64,000 nucleotides of DNA from contig CM041777.1 in NCBI GenBank assembly GCA_023374045.1, forward strand, positions 109,519,588 through 109,583,587, given 5' to 3'. This DNA comes from Limonium bicolor. Taxonomy: Eukaryota > Streptophyta > Magnoliopsida > Caryophyllales > Plumbaginaceae. This document shows positions 45,841 through 63,572 of the stretch, piece after piece (position 1 is the first letter of the stretch; each line of letters begins with the position of its first letter). A program made the translations under genes and the position numbers. The notes under the pieces were generated by a model that was not told the DNA's origin, did not search any database, and was given only the letters and a program-made list of their open reading frames with translations.

Positions 45841-48800
45841 TGAAATACCCCAATCTAAATTAAAAGTATTTAAATCATTATTTATTGGAATATAATCCAA
45901 ACATAAATCAGTTCACGTACCATGCAAAACCCATGCATGAAAACGTTACGTAAAAATAGTCGTTTCTCATAAACGCTAAAACGCCTTAGAAGCATATGGT
46001 CAACATGACCTTGTATGACCCTCTAATTCAAACTAAATGGTCATACAATTATTATATGAATATAAAATATATTCCCTAAGCTATATTCAGTCAAATACGC
46101 AAAATGCTCGGGAGTGCTCACACCCGCTCCTTAAAGCACGAAAAGTCCGGAGGGAGTGCCGACGGTGGCACGAACTCCTATAAAATAATTCTAGAGTTTC
46201 CTAACATCATTATTATCTTCTAAAGAGAACCCACGAAGTGGTTTCTCAAAATTCGCAAAACCCAGGAGGATTTCTTAGCGCTCCTTTTTGGCCCGGGAGT
46301 GTCCGATGGCCCGTAAATATGTCACGGGTTGATATAAACCCCATATAACTCATGTAACATCTTAGTATAGTTTATTTACATAATAAGTGTTTACAAACAC
46401 TTGGAAACCTAAGAACAATGGTTTCCCAAAAATTTCCTTAGAGCACAAAAACAACACCTTCGGGTGTCACGAAAATGCGTTTTACGCAGATTACCTTTGT
46501 AGTTTTGACATACCACGAATTGGTAATCTTAAAAAGGTGTTAAAATGACCTTCTAAATCAGTTGGTGTGACTAGTCAACAAGGTGCTCTATAGGGGCCGA
46601 TTTTGAAGGGCAAAACTAGTATAAAATTTGCTTTAAAAAATTTATAAAAGGCTTAAAAACTGATGACTCATCATCCCAGGTACATTAATTAATGCCAAAG
46701 TATGTAGGTCTCATTTGACCAGAGAGCTGTCGAAATAATGCTTAGGAATAAGGCCATGTGAGCTAGATACAAACAAAATGCTTAAAAGCAAAAAGTAGAT
46801 CTAGATTTCTCTTTTTTGCTTTCTTAATAACTAAGTGACCTTCCAAGCTTCTTCCTGGGCTCTTCATGGCCGGTTTTTGAACCCCATTCCAGACCTCCAT
46901 TCGTGACTCCACATGAAGAAGAAGACAAGCAAGTAGCATTGAAAAATCAAAGAATATACTCACCTTTTTTACCTTGTCTTCTAGCCAAAATAATTGTCTT
47001 TCCAACTCTTGCTAGTCACACACATGGCCGGTTTTCATGCTGGAAAGGAGGCATTTATGAGCCCATAATCAAGGTAAAAAAACTAAGGAAACAAGAATTG
47101 TCAATTGACATTAAAATTTGACAAACAAAAATCAATTTCCAAAATGCTTCTTTCATTTACGTGAGTGAGCTTCATTTGCTTCCTTGCCTATTCTTGCACG
47201 GCTTGGTAAGCTTCTCCTCTCTCTCTTCTAACTTCATCTTCTTCCTTTGAAGCTCTTAAGTCCATTAATGGAGTTTTAACTTCTATCTTCATCTTAAGGT
47301 AATTCCTAGCATTTCTTGGCAAGCCTTGAGAAGCAAATCTCTTCCTAGCATAACAAGGTGTGTTCGGCTTCATTTAGTTCTCCAAGGAGATTGTCCAAAC
47401 AACATTAAACCAAGGGACATCTCAAGGTAGGTTTTAAGCTTGAAAATCCGTTAAAGCACATTTTATGTGTAACCAGTTCTACCTCTTCTAAGTCTCTTTT
47501 TCTTCTTCATTGTGATGAAGGAAAACTTGTTCTTCAACCTACCTTAGGAGTGCCGAATTCATAAGGAGAACAGTCTAAGGTAAAGTCTGTAAATACTACA
47601 ATCTACTTAAGATTTATTGAAGATCTAACTCCTAAACACCTTTACCTCTTGCATAAAACCGAAGAGAGCATCAAGTTTACCTAGGGGAAAGCTTGGAGAT
47701 TCAAGAAGAAGTCCAAGCACTAACGACCTTTGTTAAGAAGTAAGTTTACTATATAAATCCTTATGTTATAAGCTTTGTTAAGCTTCTAAAAATTATACAA
47801 AAATTATGTACACCTCCTAGGTTATATGAAACCGAAACTACATGGTATTATATGCCAAAAATATACCTATAACAATATATAGAAAATAATTACCTTAAGA
47901 CACATTTTTGTGTCACAAAGTTTATTTATGTTACATATATTTAATTTAGGCCGAAAGTTCAAGAGCAAAAGTACTTCATTTTGAGCTAAGAATTTATATA
48001 AGACATTACAATAATTTATACATGAGTTATATGACTCCTAGGAATTTATTTATAATTACTTAGACATATAAATCCACTTTTATATAACATAAGGTCTCAT
48101 TTAAATTATGGCCGAATGTTCTACTTGATAAATAGTTTTAATGAGCTACTTAGGTATATAATTTATATCATAAAGTTTGGTGAGTTAAAAATATATTAGT
48201 GTTTAAATGGCTAATTAATTAAGTTATGTGGATTAAATGTAATTTTACAAAGTTTAGTGGCTTATTAGAAAAACCGTGAGCTAAGGGACTGTTTGGTGTA
48301 ATATAATATATATAAGGTTAGGAATTAAGTTTATGAATTTAGATAATTTAAACAAGCTTTAAATAACTTTTTATAAGTTTTGGGCTATTATGTAATTTAT
48401 AAAGTTGTTATGAAGTTTGGTATTTAATAGGTGGCGAATTCATAATTAAGAGAATCATTAAGTTCACTTTCGAAATTTTAGGAATTTATATTTAAACTAT
48501 AGTTTATAAGTATTAAGTGACTATTATAAAGTTTGGGGTGAAAATGTAATTAATGGAAAGTTCTAGACCAAAACCGATTTAGTTGGGTTAGTTTGGTAAT
48601 TTAAGAATTTATATATTATATTCAGCATTTATGGAAAAAATTAAAACTATAGTTTATAAGACTTTATGTAAAGATTATAAGATTTGTGGTTAGTTGCAAA
48701 TAAGAGTATATATATACATGCCGAGATTTGAGGGGCTAAGATGTAATTTCCGAAAGTATAATATTTATAAGTTATGTCCAAAAATATTAGTGGTAGTTTG

Positions 48801-50628
48801 TAATTTAATTGAATAAGGAATTAAAATTATGTTATAAAAGAGATTAGAATTAAATGTAAAGTTTATGAATTAATGTGGTTGTTTGTAAATAACCGAATAT
48901 AAGCTTAAGAATTTAGATTTAAATAAATATAGGTCCTATATGGATATTTGGAGGATTTAGAAGAAAGAATTTGATTAAGGAATTATGGAATTAGAACTAT
49001 GGCTTATATAGTTATAAGAATCTAAAGGTAACCAATAAATATTATTTGGTTAAAAGGAGAAGAATAGAAACTATAAGAATTTTAATGTCCATGTGTGACA
49101 TATAAAAAATAGTCAAGAAATTACAAGTTGTTTATGTCACCTAGACAATTGAAATAAACAACAAATATAGTACATGAATATATAAATACATATATGTACA
49201 ATAAAGGGTTTATAAAAAATCAAAAAGAATAACAATTAAGTATACATTAAATCATGAGGTAATTAGAAGAAATAAACCTCACATGAAATAACAAATACAG
49301 ATTTGTTAAAAGTTCCAATAGAATTATTATAAGGGTAACAAAATTAACCCTCTCAGTTAATCCTATTCTAGGACTTTGTTTGACCAGACGTTGACCGGGA
49401 ATTTACAAGTACAGTCTACGGTGAACGGTATGGGATTCTTGCAACCTGTTTTCTAACGGATTACACCGGCTTGTGTGCTATCTGTTGTTTTGAAATAACG
49501 ACCAAGATAATTAATGTAAACTGTTGTTTTACTCTTGCACACTGTGGTATTATTTTATGTGCGTGAATGTTGCTGACTACATCGTGTATGTCCCACGCAT
49601 ACAAACACTACTATACCAGTGGATTAAATACCTGCGTCAGTATACCGAGGACTTGTACTCAAGTCTCTCACTAACTTCAGTTTATAACAAACGTCATTAT
49701 CCTAAACGTGATAATTGACATACACATTGTGTTCTTGTTTAACGTCTTTATATGACACTTAACAACTCTATACTACGAGAATGAGGAGCCCAGTTGGATC
49801 TGGCCATGCATGCTACAGGGTTGTACCTGTCTCAGGTCGTCTCCTATCTACGTCGCGACGGAACATTCAGTTGGGAGGAAGACTTTATTCCTTCCGGGAT
49901 TCAAATGCCCTTCAGTTCGAGGAAGACTTATTCCTCTAGTGGGTTCTTATTTCCCACGCCATTCAGTTCAGGGTTTAACTACGTTATCTCCTGGGGTTTT
50001 TATACCCAACCTTTCTTTATAACGAGGTCACTATACCTCCACTATTTCAGATATTCAGTTATAACGGTCAGTCCCATTGTGTGGACCGACTATCAGTAAA
50101 GAATTTCAGTTCAGCTAACTCGACCTTCTGTGTCTGTTCTATGTGACATTATTGTCCTTGTTTGGATACTTGTTATCATCAGATTATGCTTGTTTACGGC
50201 TTTATAAAAAATGAACTGCATGTGTTCGACAAGTAGTTGGTGTGGCCCGGTAGACGATGGGCTGCAGTTTTCCATACCAGCATTGTTTGCTGAGCCCCTT
50301 TGGGGGAACCCCCATTTTTCAGGTACCTGAAGTTTAAGAAGATCACCACACTGAGTGTAGGTGGGGTAGACCAAGCTTTGGGAGTCTACTATTAGTTAAT
50401 TACTTTATTTCAGTATTTTACTTTGAGTTTGATTCCTAGTATCTCGGGTTGTATCTGTATTCCAGACCGTGACATTTGAGGATTGTATTTGGACTTAGCC
50501 TTGTTGGTCACAAGGTGGCCAACGGCATTGTGATACCGCCCGGTTGTTGTATTTATTTCCGCTGCAGTTGTATTTTATTTGGGAGTGATCGCCGTTCAGT
50601 TTATTGGATTTCGGGTTGGGGTATTACA
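45841..50628. repeat. Probable solo LTR of a long-LTR (Gypsy Tekay/Del-like) retrotransposon, 4.8 kb
   Basis: It begins TGAAATACCCCAATC and ends GGTTGGGGTATTACA, giving TG...CA ends with an imperfect 15-bp inverted repeat. GTATC flanks it exactly at 45836-45840 and 50629-50633, a 5-bp duplication of LTR-element size. No coding domain and no internal copy of either end were found over 4.8 kb, so a recombined solo LTR fits best. Very long LTRs with TGT-ACACCCC-like starts are known from Tekay/Del chromoviruses; that lineage is an inference. Confidence 0.75.
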
Positions 50629-50649
50629 GTATCATACTTGTAAGTAGTA

Positions 50650-51050
50650 TGGAAGTGGTTTGATGCTACGTTTCAAACCTATCAAACTACTAATGGAGTA
50701 TGGGAAGTCGTCAAGCAAAATTTTGGTGGAAGCACTGTTACTCATATGAGACAACTGCAAAATGTGTCTCGACAACTATAAAAAGAGATTTGATAAGACC
50801 ATGGATGCACATATAACTAATATTTAATATGATAAATGAGCTTGAGGTTGTTGGACATGAGGAGTCTGATGAGCAACAAGTTTAAGTTCTAATCAGATCT
50901 CTCCCTCGAAGTGCTGAATGAGATTCTCTAAAGCAGACTTTAACCCACGATGATAACATCCACACCTTTGATGATGTTACTCGTCATTTTAAGTTGGAAG
51001 AGGATAGGTTACTCTGTGAAAAAGCTAATGAGATTTATGCTATTTGTTAA
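50650..51050 (+). pseudogene. Ty1/Copia gag remnant
   Basis: The plus strand reads 'NGVWEVVKQNFGGSTVTHMR', 'MINELEVVGHEESDEQQV', 'LIRSLPRSAE' and 'THDDNIHTFDDVTRHFKLEE', a typical Copia gag (UBN2-type) series, with many stops and frame changes. It lies on the opposite strand to the pol remnant at 42.3-45.8 kb, so the two are probably from different insertions or were rearranged. Confidence 0.85.
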
Positions 51051-51059
51051 ATATTTGTT

Positions 51060-52730
51060 TCAACCATTGTCAAATAAGTGCAGATAAGAATTTTAGTTTC
51101 CAGGATGACACGTGAGACAGATAGAAAAACCATCATATTTTCCCACCAAATATGGAGAGAGTCGTGTTATGGTTCTTAGATCATGGATAGTTGCGGGGAG
51201 TGTTGTGGTGACTTCCTCTGCTTGGTAACCAGGTGAACTTCATCAACCTGATAAACAGAAAGAGCGTTTCAATTGACAACTAGCAAAAGAACAATCCAGA
51301 TTATTCCGCCACGTTCAAAAGATAGATATCTTGATCTAAAATCTAACAATCTTCCTCAACTTTAGTAAGATTTTGGACAATAGCATCTTAGATTACAAAA
51401 ATTTTCTGCAAATTGGATAAGAGCTCTCATCAATCAGTAAAAGTAAAAATCTACACCGACTACATCGGTCCTTAGGGATAAGTAAACATCAAGTTGGTTG
51501 TGTTTCCACTTGATAATACCTTTTATGAAGAGCAACGAAAACAACACAACTGAACCGAACACACCTGTCCGTTTTCACATTTGTCCCTTGCACGATACAT
51601 CTATAGGCAAGTGCATTATCATGAATATATAATTATACTTCCCGCTGGTTTACGAGAAAAAAAATTATACTTCCCTCTGCGGACAATGGGAGAGAAGAGA
51701 GAAATACTTCCCCGCCCTTGTATCAAACGTAAGGTGACATTTAATCTCAATTTTGCATAAAATTTATAAGAGAGAAAAAATAGAAGGTTAATTGTAACTC
51801 ACTTCTTTAAAGTCCAACGCATCTAAAAAATTAAGAGAATCATGACTGTTAGGTCAAACCAATTGCTCCAATTTTCAATACCTGCTCCTGCTCCCCCATA
51901 AAACGGTATCAATCGTTTGAAATTAACGCCATCTATAGCAGTTCCTAATAAATTTCATTTAGGAAAAAGATTACCTCGGTACATACTCATCAATCAGATT
52001 TTCTTTCCAAAGAAGAAATGGTACATGTGCCCGAAGAAAACTGTAACCAATTATAGCAGTTTGACTATGTTTGGAACATTTCACTGGCATGGCCAGAAGG
52101 TAGATTCAAAACAATCTATGCAAGCTAACAATTGCTTCCAAACGAGTCTAAATTAAATTTGCCAATTTTCACTTATTTACTTTACAGTTCTCTATGCTTC
52201 AGAAAAAAGAAAAACCATTACATGCTGTCAGCTCTGTAGAAAATTGACCCAGGAGGTTATACAAATCTGCTAATGAGGAATTCTCTCTTTTTTTTACAGT
52301 ACACATCAACGCTCTATGATTTATCCAAGGCAATTAGGGTCCATGCATGCTGTCAACAATCAGTTTGTTTCTCAAACCTCCAAATTGCTACAACCGCAAA
52401 CAAAACAACAGGGAAGTGGACATTCAAAGTTTTAATAATGTGGTCACTGGTCAGCTAATTTGCCTGCAACAGCTAATTTGTTGGTTCTGTAAGGGTTAGG
52501 TCAAATGTAAAATAATTCCGCGGTCACCAGCTGAAGATTCCAGGAGTGTGTACAGCATTGGACTTATTTGAGAAGTTCATTGCCTTGCATTTGCATTGCA
52601 GCTCCCCCTTACACAATTAACCTAGCGCTGGACTTGCCTTAATACTTGCAATAATTAGGCTAGTGGATGGATGATGGCTTACCAAGCACAACGTGTCCTA
52701 TAGGCTATAGCTGTAAATGTAAATGGGTAA
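51060..52730. other. Spacer without a recognisable gene
   Basis: Mixed AT-rich sequence. Small plus-strand frames at 51917-52156 and 52273-52458 show no domain. Confidence 0.45.
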
Positions 52731-52732
52731 TT

Positions 52733-52853
52733 ATGCATGCATGTGTCATATTACATGATTTGAATTTCTCTTTTACAGATATGCATCACCACATTGTAGA
52801 CATGCGGCAAGACAACGTGTCCAAATTGAACATTACCCAGGAAATGCATGCAT
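52733..52853 (+). promoter_or_regulatory. Conserved upstream block and RY motifs of defensin 2
   Basis: ATGCATGCATG at 52733-52743 and ATGCATGCAT at 52844-52853 are RY-type sites. Between them ACCACATTGTAGACATGC (about 52789-52806) repeats a block also found upstream of defensin 1 (about 40036-40053), followed in both by a GTCCAAATT word. The shared block shows that the duplication included promoter sequence. Confidence 0.6.
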
Positions 52854-52955
52854 CCATGCAGAAGTAGACAGATAAGATGTATATATGTTATAATAATGAA
52901 AGATATGTAGGAACTATTGGGCATGCAAGGTTGTTGCGATCCCCTCCTCCAGTTC

Positions 52956-52963
52956 TATATATA
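52956..52963 (+). promoter_or_regulatory. TATA box of defensin 2
   Basis: TATATATA preceded by AGTTC, about 115 bp before the ATG. Confidence 0.6.
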
Positions 52964-53071
52964 CATGTGTATCATATACATACAACCCCAAGCAAGCAGT
53001 TCTTTCATTGTGTCTCTTGAAAATTGATCAGAAGAAAAGAAAAGAGACTCTCCTGAGATAGATCAGAGATA

Positions 53072-53317
53072 ATGGAGAGAAAGAACAGTAGCAGGATGAG
53101 CTTCAATTTACCTAGCTTCCTCGTGGCTCTGCTCCTCATCATCTTCGGGTCTCAGGTGCCAACACAAGCAGCAATGTGCGAGGTTCCCAGCCAAAAGTTT
53201 AGGTACATATGTACCAGAGACAGAACCTGCGCTGCCACCTGTGCAACCGAAGGATTCCCGGAAGGCATATGCAAACACCATCTCCGCAGGAAATGCTACT
53301 GCAGAAAGCCTTGCTAA
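53072..53317 (+). CDS. Plant defensin (gamma-thionin), copy 2
   Basis: An 81-residue precursor with a signal peptide up to about residue 34 ('FLVALLLIIFGSQVPTQAA'). Its eight cysteines at 36, 47, 53, 57, 67, 75, 77 and 81 have the same spacing as copy 1. Both proteins start 'MERKN' and end 'CYCRKPC', and 'CATEGFPEGICKHHLRRKCY' parallels the same region of copy 1, so the two are paralogues. This copy also lacks an intron in the coding region. The secreted peptide is expected to act in the apoplast against microbes, as family members do; no activity can be read from the sequence. The copies lie 12.5 kb apart, separated mainly by retrotransposon DNA. Confidence 0.9.
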   Translation: MERKNSSRMSFNLPSFLVALLLIIFGSQVPTQAAMCEVPSQKFRYICTRDRTCAATCATEGFPEGICKHHLRRKCYCRKPC

Positions 53318-54201
53318 TCAATTAGATTAATTCCTATGTCCTGCATGCTTGCTGCCTGATCAGTTAGCTATCTAATTGGTAGTATCCATCCAATAACACC
53401 TGTTCAAATCCAACCACGCTACATCTACCTGCCACCTACTCTAAGTCTGTTTAATGTTTTGACTTTCCTGTTTTACTTTGTTAGTTGTACTTGAATCTCA
53501 ATGGCTTTTGCCATTTTAATTATTGAAAAAAAAACAGCACCCTAATTAACGATTAGGTTTGAATGTAGACCACCGTAATCCAAGAATTGAACTTATGCTG
53601 CTGTCCAGAATCAGAATACAAGTAGTTATAATACTTTCTATGAGGAGCAGCTTATCGACCCAGACCAATAACACTGTTAATTTGGAGAAACTTGAACATA
53701 AATGAATTGAGATAGACTTTGAGTTTCTTCATGTACTAAAGATGTTTTTTATGATTGGAATAATAGAACCAAAGCATAGTTGACAAGATGAGAATGCTTA
53801 ACAGCAGATCAATCCAAAGGTCATCGCAAACCTAACATACCCATATCAATTGAACAAACAAAGGGAGGTGAAACTGAAACACAAAAATAATACCATTCAA
53901 ATCTCTGAATTCACATTATCTACATACAACATATTGAGAAACCAAAGAGAGTGCCAGCCATTTACACTTACAATCATCATTGACACTACCTAAAATTACA
54001 ATATATCTTCTCCTCTTCATCTCAATCAATGGGAATGCACTCCATACAACAGTCAGTTTCGTAAACCCATCAACCCTTCAATTCAAGCACTACAGAAGTC
54101 AGAAAGAAAATAAACTGATACAGAACACAACTCCTCCCTCCCCTGTATACTTAGCAAAAGGAAAGTCAAAACGATTGCAGAACACAGAATTCAGCAAGGA
54201 C
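53318..54201. other. 3' flanks of defensin 2 and TIC20-V
   Basis: No further gene recognised between the convergent genes. Confidence 0.5.
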
Positions 54202-54862
54202 TCATGGGACTTGCCTCTCAGCAGCTTCAGCAACAATGGGCAATCTGGGGATTTGCCCAAACGCGCAAGAGGAACTTCCATAAATCAAACTCACTAGTAG
54301 GAACAAGAACACAGTACTATCCAAGCTCATAATCAGATCCAACCCAACCCCACCTCGTGGGTGGAAAGTCCGTTCCAGCAAGTCAGGGAATATCAACAGT
54401 ACATCGAGGACAATCGCCTGCATAGTATTGAACCTGACGTACCGGCTGAAATTAGGGTTTCGTACGACAACGAAGTACAGGGTTAGGAATACGAGGAACC
54501 CATTGAAGGGGAAGCTCTTGAAGACCTTTATGGCTGGAAATAAAGGCTGGAGAAGGATCTGGAATGGTGTGAATTGAGTGACCACGTATTTGCCGTATTG
54601 AACACCGTCGAAAAACGGGTAGAAGTAACAGACTGCCGAGATTAGACGGTCAGGGATGTCTGCGGAGTCGCTGTCTTTCTTCTGGAAGTTGATTGTGAAG
54701 AGGGTGGATCTGCGAGGTGAGGTTAGGGGTGTGGGTGAATTGAGTGGACGGAGGGAGAGGTGGCGAGGGTGGGGGAAGAGATGGGATTTGGTGGTGGCGG
54801 GTGAGACGTTTAGATGGATTGAGGCGGGAGTGGAGAAAGAGAGGATGGGCTGTGGCCATCAT
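54202..54862 (-). CDS. TIC20-V: TIC20-type chloroplast protein import component (TIC20-V-like), frameshifted near its start
   Basis: A single minus-strand exon. From 'ILSFSTPASIHLNVSPATTK' it is open to the stop at 54202, about 215 codons. A Ser/Pro-rich transit-like start is followed by 'RLISAVCYFYPFFDGVQYGK', 'FTPFQILLQPLFPAIKVFKS', 'LVFLTLYFVVVRNPNFSRYV', 'RFNTMQAIVLDVLLIFPDLL' and 'STVFLFLLVSLIYGSSSCAF', the four-helix TIC20 core. The only ATGs (54862 and 54859) read 'MMATA' in a frame one base off; an extra C in the GCCC near 54850 would explain it. Length and order are otherwise complete, so a sequencing or assembly slip is as likely as a real lesion. TIC20 proteins are membrane parts of the inner-envelope import channel. 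The -V assignment comes from the BAM4 and FLA1 neighbours. Confidence 0.88.
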
Positions 54863-55620
54863 CCTACCTTGAAAGTTCTGGATTGGATGGATTGAGCTTC
54901 AGCAAACGACGGTAGTAATAGACAGCAATGGAACGTTTTACAGCTGATGTGTACGCAAGGGGATCAGGAATCTATCAAAATGTCGTATCTAGTCCATCCA
55001 TTCACGCATATTCTGGTTAACTAATTGGGTGTTTAAAGTTGTTTTTTTTTTAAAAATTGGGTGTTTAAGATTAGGTTACTTCGTTTTTCTGGATAAAAGA
55101 ACTTAGGTTCCTTCTACTCACGCTGAGTGTTGTTGAAGATGGTTGAGAGAGTGATAATCGGACGCTCGGGATTAGCGGATAACCTGATTATATTGATCAA
55201 TGTTGCCATTAATTAGTTTTAGTGTTTGGATCTGATCTAGACCCCAATTTCTACCGTATAACAAAAGTTGATCAATATCAAACGTTTTTATAAAGCTATC
55301 GACATAACAGAACGTAAACTACATTACTTGGCTTGCTTGATGTTGAGATCTACGTCTTTGGTTCATGTTTGATGCAAGTATTTGGAGCTTATTGAGCTTT
55401 ACTTGGCTTGCTTGATGTTGCGATCTTCCCATTCTATAGGTTGTATTAGTAGTGAGTCAGGATGTAGTTAGGCTTTTCTTCCTAAATTTTTGGGTTTTAC
55501 TTAGATAAAATTTAAATAAAACCCCACGTGGGTTTTTGATTTCCATACATATACTAGCGATAAGTAATACATTAAAGGACCGTCTTGGCTACAGCTAACT
55601 GTAGCCAGAGTGGCTACATC
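54863..55620. other. TIC20-V upstream region, no other gene seen
   Basis: A direct repeat, 'TTGCTTGATGTTG' preceded by CTTGGC, occurs at about 55328 and 55400. Nothing else is recognisable. Confidence 0.45.
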
Positions 55621-56359
55621 AAAGGAGCGAGCGTGTGTTAGTTGTATTTTTTTTCTTATCACAAAAGCTTTAGATTGTTGTAACTTTTAAGATATAAGTC
55701 CAAAATGAAAAAAATATATCATTATTCACCTAATTTCAAGTTCTTCAAAACAAGACCAGTCATTGATATATTTTGATAACTTTTAAAAAAATTACTTTAC
55801 ATGTAAAGTGCACAGAACGTAAAAGAAAACTTGTACAGATGGTCATACAAGTCTGTACAAATGTTCACTAAAACATGTACATATCACGTAAAAACATGTA
55901 CATCCTCGCATTAAAAACATAGATAGTCATATAAACATGTACGAATAATTACATATGTATATTCTTAGATTAAAACATGTACATATAAGGAAGAACACTT
56001 GTACAGACGGTCATACAAATATGTACAGATGTTCATGAAAACATATACATTCTCATAATTGAATATGTACATTCTCACATTTGAACATGTACATCGTCAC
56101 ATTAAAACATGTACTTTCTCACATTGAAATATTTACATTCTCACATTTTAATGTATTATTATATACATGTAAAAATATTTTTTAAAAAAACTGTCAAAAC
56201 ATATTTATGATTGATCTTATTTTGAAGAGCTTTAATTTATATAAACAATGTTATAATTTTTTTTTTCATTTTAGACCTATATATTAAAAATTATAATAAT
56301 TTAAAATTTTGTAATATAAAAGAGAAAATAGAAAAACTCAGCGCAAACGCGCGCTTTTA
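55621..56359. mobile_element. Foldback element with an internal minisatellite
   Basis: Left arm (about 55621-55806) and right arm (about 56166-56359) are imperfect inverse copies: both contain ATATA.GTC.AAAATGAAAAAAA, GTTCTTCAAAACAAGACCA-like and TTTACATGTA blocks read inward, and both end in GC-rich GAGCG/GCGCGC sequence. Between the arms, ACATGTACAT-type units of about 22 bp ('CATGTACATTCTCACATT') repeat roughly twelve times. Confidence 0.75.
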
Positions 56360-56426
56360 AAAAAATAAACGATGTACAGGGATGTTTGTAACCCCGTACT
56401 CCAGTTGTGTGGGTATTTGTGTAGTA

Positions 56427-56656
56427 CTACCTCCGTCCCGTCATAATTGTTCTGTTTACTTTTTGACACGCTTTTCCACTTCAATTTTAAATATATAAGA
56501 TAAAATAATTTTTAAAAATTAAATTTTACAATATATAGTTTTTCACATAAGGATTCTATTATAATACATAGATTTATAAAAATATATTATCTTATATCTT
56601 AAATATTGAAATCAAACGACACATTCAAATAGTAAACTGGACACTTGGGACGGGAG
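56427..56656 (-). mobile_element. Stowaway-type MITE
   Basis: CTACCTCCGTCCCG and GGGACGGGAG ends with TA at 56425-56426 and 56657-56658. The interior ('GACACGCTTTTCCACTTCAA') shows inverse orientation relative to the 29.2-kb copy A. Confidence 0.85.
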
Positions 56657-56659
56657 TAT

Positions 56660-58026
56660 TATATAACAGTCGTTAATTCATTTAAGTTATTGAAGTACAT
56701 AGACCTGAAATGACTTTGACGTGGGTGAGAAAAAAAAAAAGTCATGAACAACTCAATTCCATTTTTCCGTCCATCTCCTAGAACGCGGTAACATGAACGT
56801 TTATGAATAATGTCTTTGTCTGAGGAGCTGGAAAAGAAGTTTATAGAAGTTGTGAGACTAGGTCAAGCTTAGACCCCATTTACAAGTTTATGGAATTAAA
56901 TTTATCTAATAGCTTACTTGACTTACTTTTCCGACTTACATAACATGTTTAACATAAAACACTGTTGAGCTTGTAAGTAAACCAAACTCTACCAAATAAT
57001 CAACATTAAACCTTTCTAGAAATTCAATAAAACCCGTGTATAGCTTATTAAAGTATCGAGCTTCACAAAGATTGAGAGATCAACATCTCCAGAAGTCGAG
57101 TGTAAAAAAAAAAACATCTCCAAACGTCAGTCTGGAGTGACCTTTCATCCAAGACAAAATATGGTACATACATAAATCTCGACTTGTTTGAAGATATATC
57201 AAAACTTTAACAACCGATCCATCTAAACCCCTTCTATAAGCCATTCAATAAAATCAGATCCTGGCTTTACAGAAGAAAATCAAACATGGCTTGTCAGAGA
57301 TTGAGATCAACATTTTGGCCTTGCCCAACATGTTATCAAATGAGACACCGTTCTGCATATATATAGCTCATGACTTCCTCTGTAAACAATCAAACTCTAA
57401 TATCTAATCCATTACTAATAACAATGGCATTGTTGTACATGAGTTAAACTCTATTAGTAATGCAATCCAAACATTGAACTCAAATAATCTGCAGAAAGTG
57501 AAAACCACAAAAAACAAATACAAAATCCATCTTTAAATTGCAAAAAAGTCCTTAACTCACCCTTGGACCAGATTCGCCTTTCCCAATTCTCAATCCAAGG
57601 AGCTTGTACACCAATGTTATTTCCAATACTGACAAGGACGAATGAAAAGAGGAACTACAGATAAAGGATTTCAATAATAAACTACCTATTTATTAGGATC
57701 ACAATCACAATTTCATTGAAGATGAGAAGTGGCAATCAGCCATTCTCCAAAGTAAAAACTTCTATATTTAATTTCTTTTTTCACTAACAGACTCGTAATT
57801 GGAAACATTTATGTACATTCCAGCTAAGGCATAAACAAACTTATATACTCTGAATGGGAGCCAAGGCCTGTGGAAGTGAAACCTACCCTTTTCTGTTGAT
57901 AAAAAAAAAACTTTCGAAGGGCAGTAACAAGGCTTTTCATCTCTCAACGTGGCACTATATCATCTAATAGTAATACTTCAAGCAACACAAACACAGAGTA
58001 AAACCAAGTTGGTTATCTATCATCCT
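56660..58026. other. BAM4 downstream region, no gene recognised
   Basis: No domain found on either strand. The part nearest 58027 is probably the BAM4 3' UTR. Confidence 0.45.
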
Positions 58027-63337
<5,311 letters not shown>

Positions 63338-63572
63338 CTGCAAAACAAGGCTCATTTAATATCAGCATTGAAATTATCTCATTTTCATATTTATAAAATG
63401 GAAGCCAACTAAAATAAGTAAAGTGATAAGCAGTGAATGGTTCCAAAATAATTGATCTTAAAATCTCTCTTGGATCATACCATGAAACAAGGCTCATTTA
63501 AGCAAGAAAATTTTCTTATTTACATATTCATAAATCAGAAACCAACTAAAATAAGTAAAGTGATAAGCAGTG

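Noticed and set aside
53980..54297. Plus-strand frame of 105 codons
   Set aside because: It overlaps the 3' part of TIC20-V on the other strand and shows no domain.
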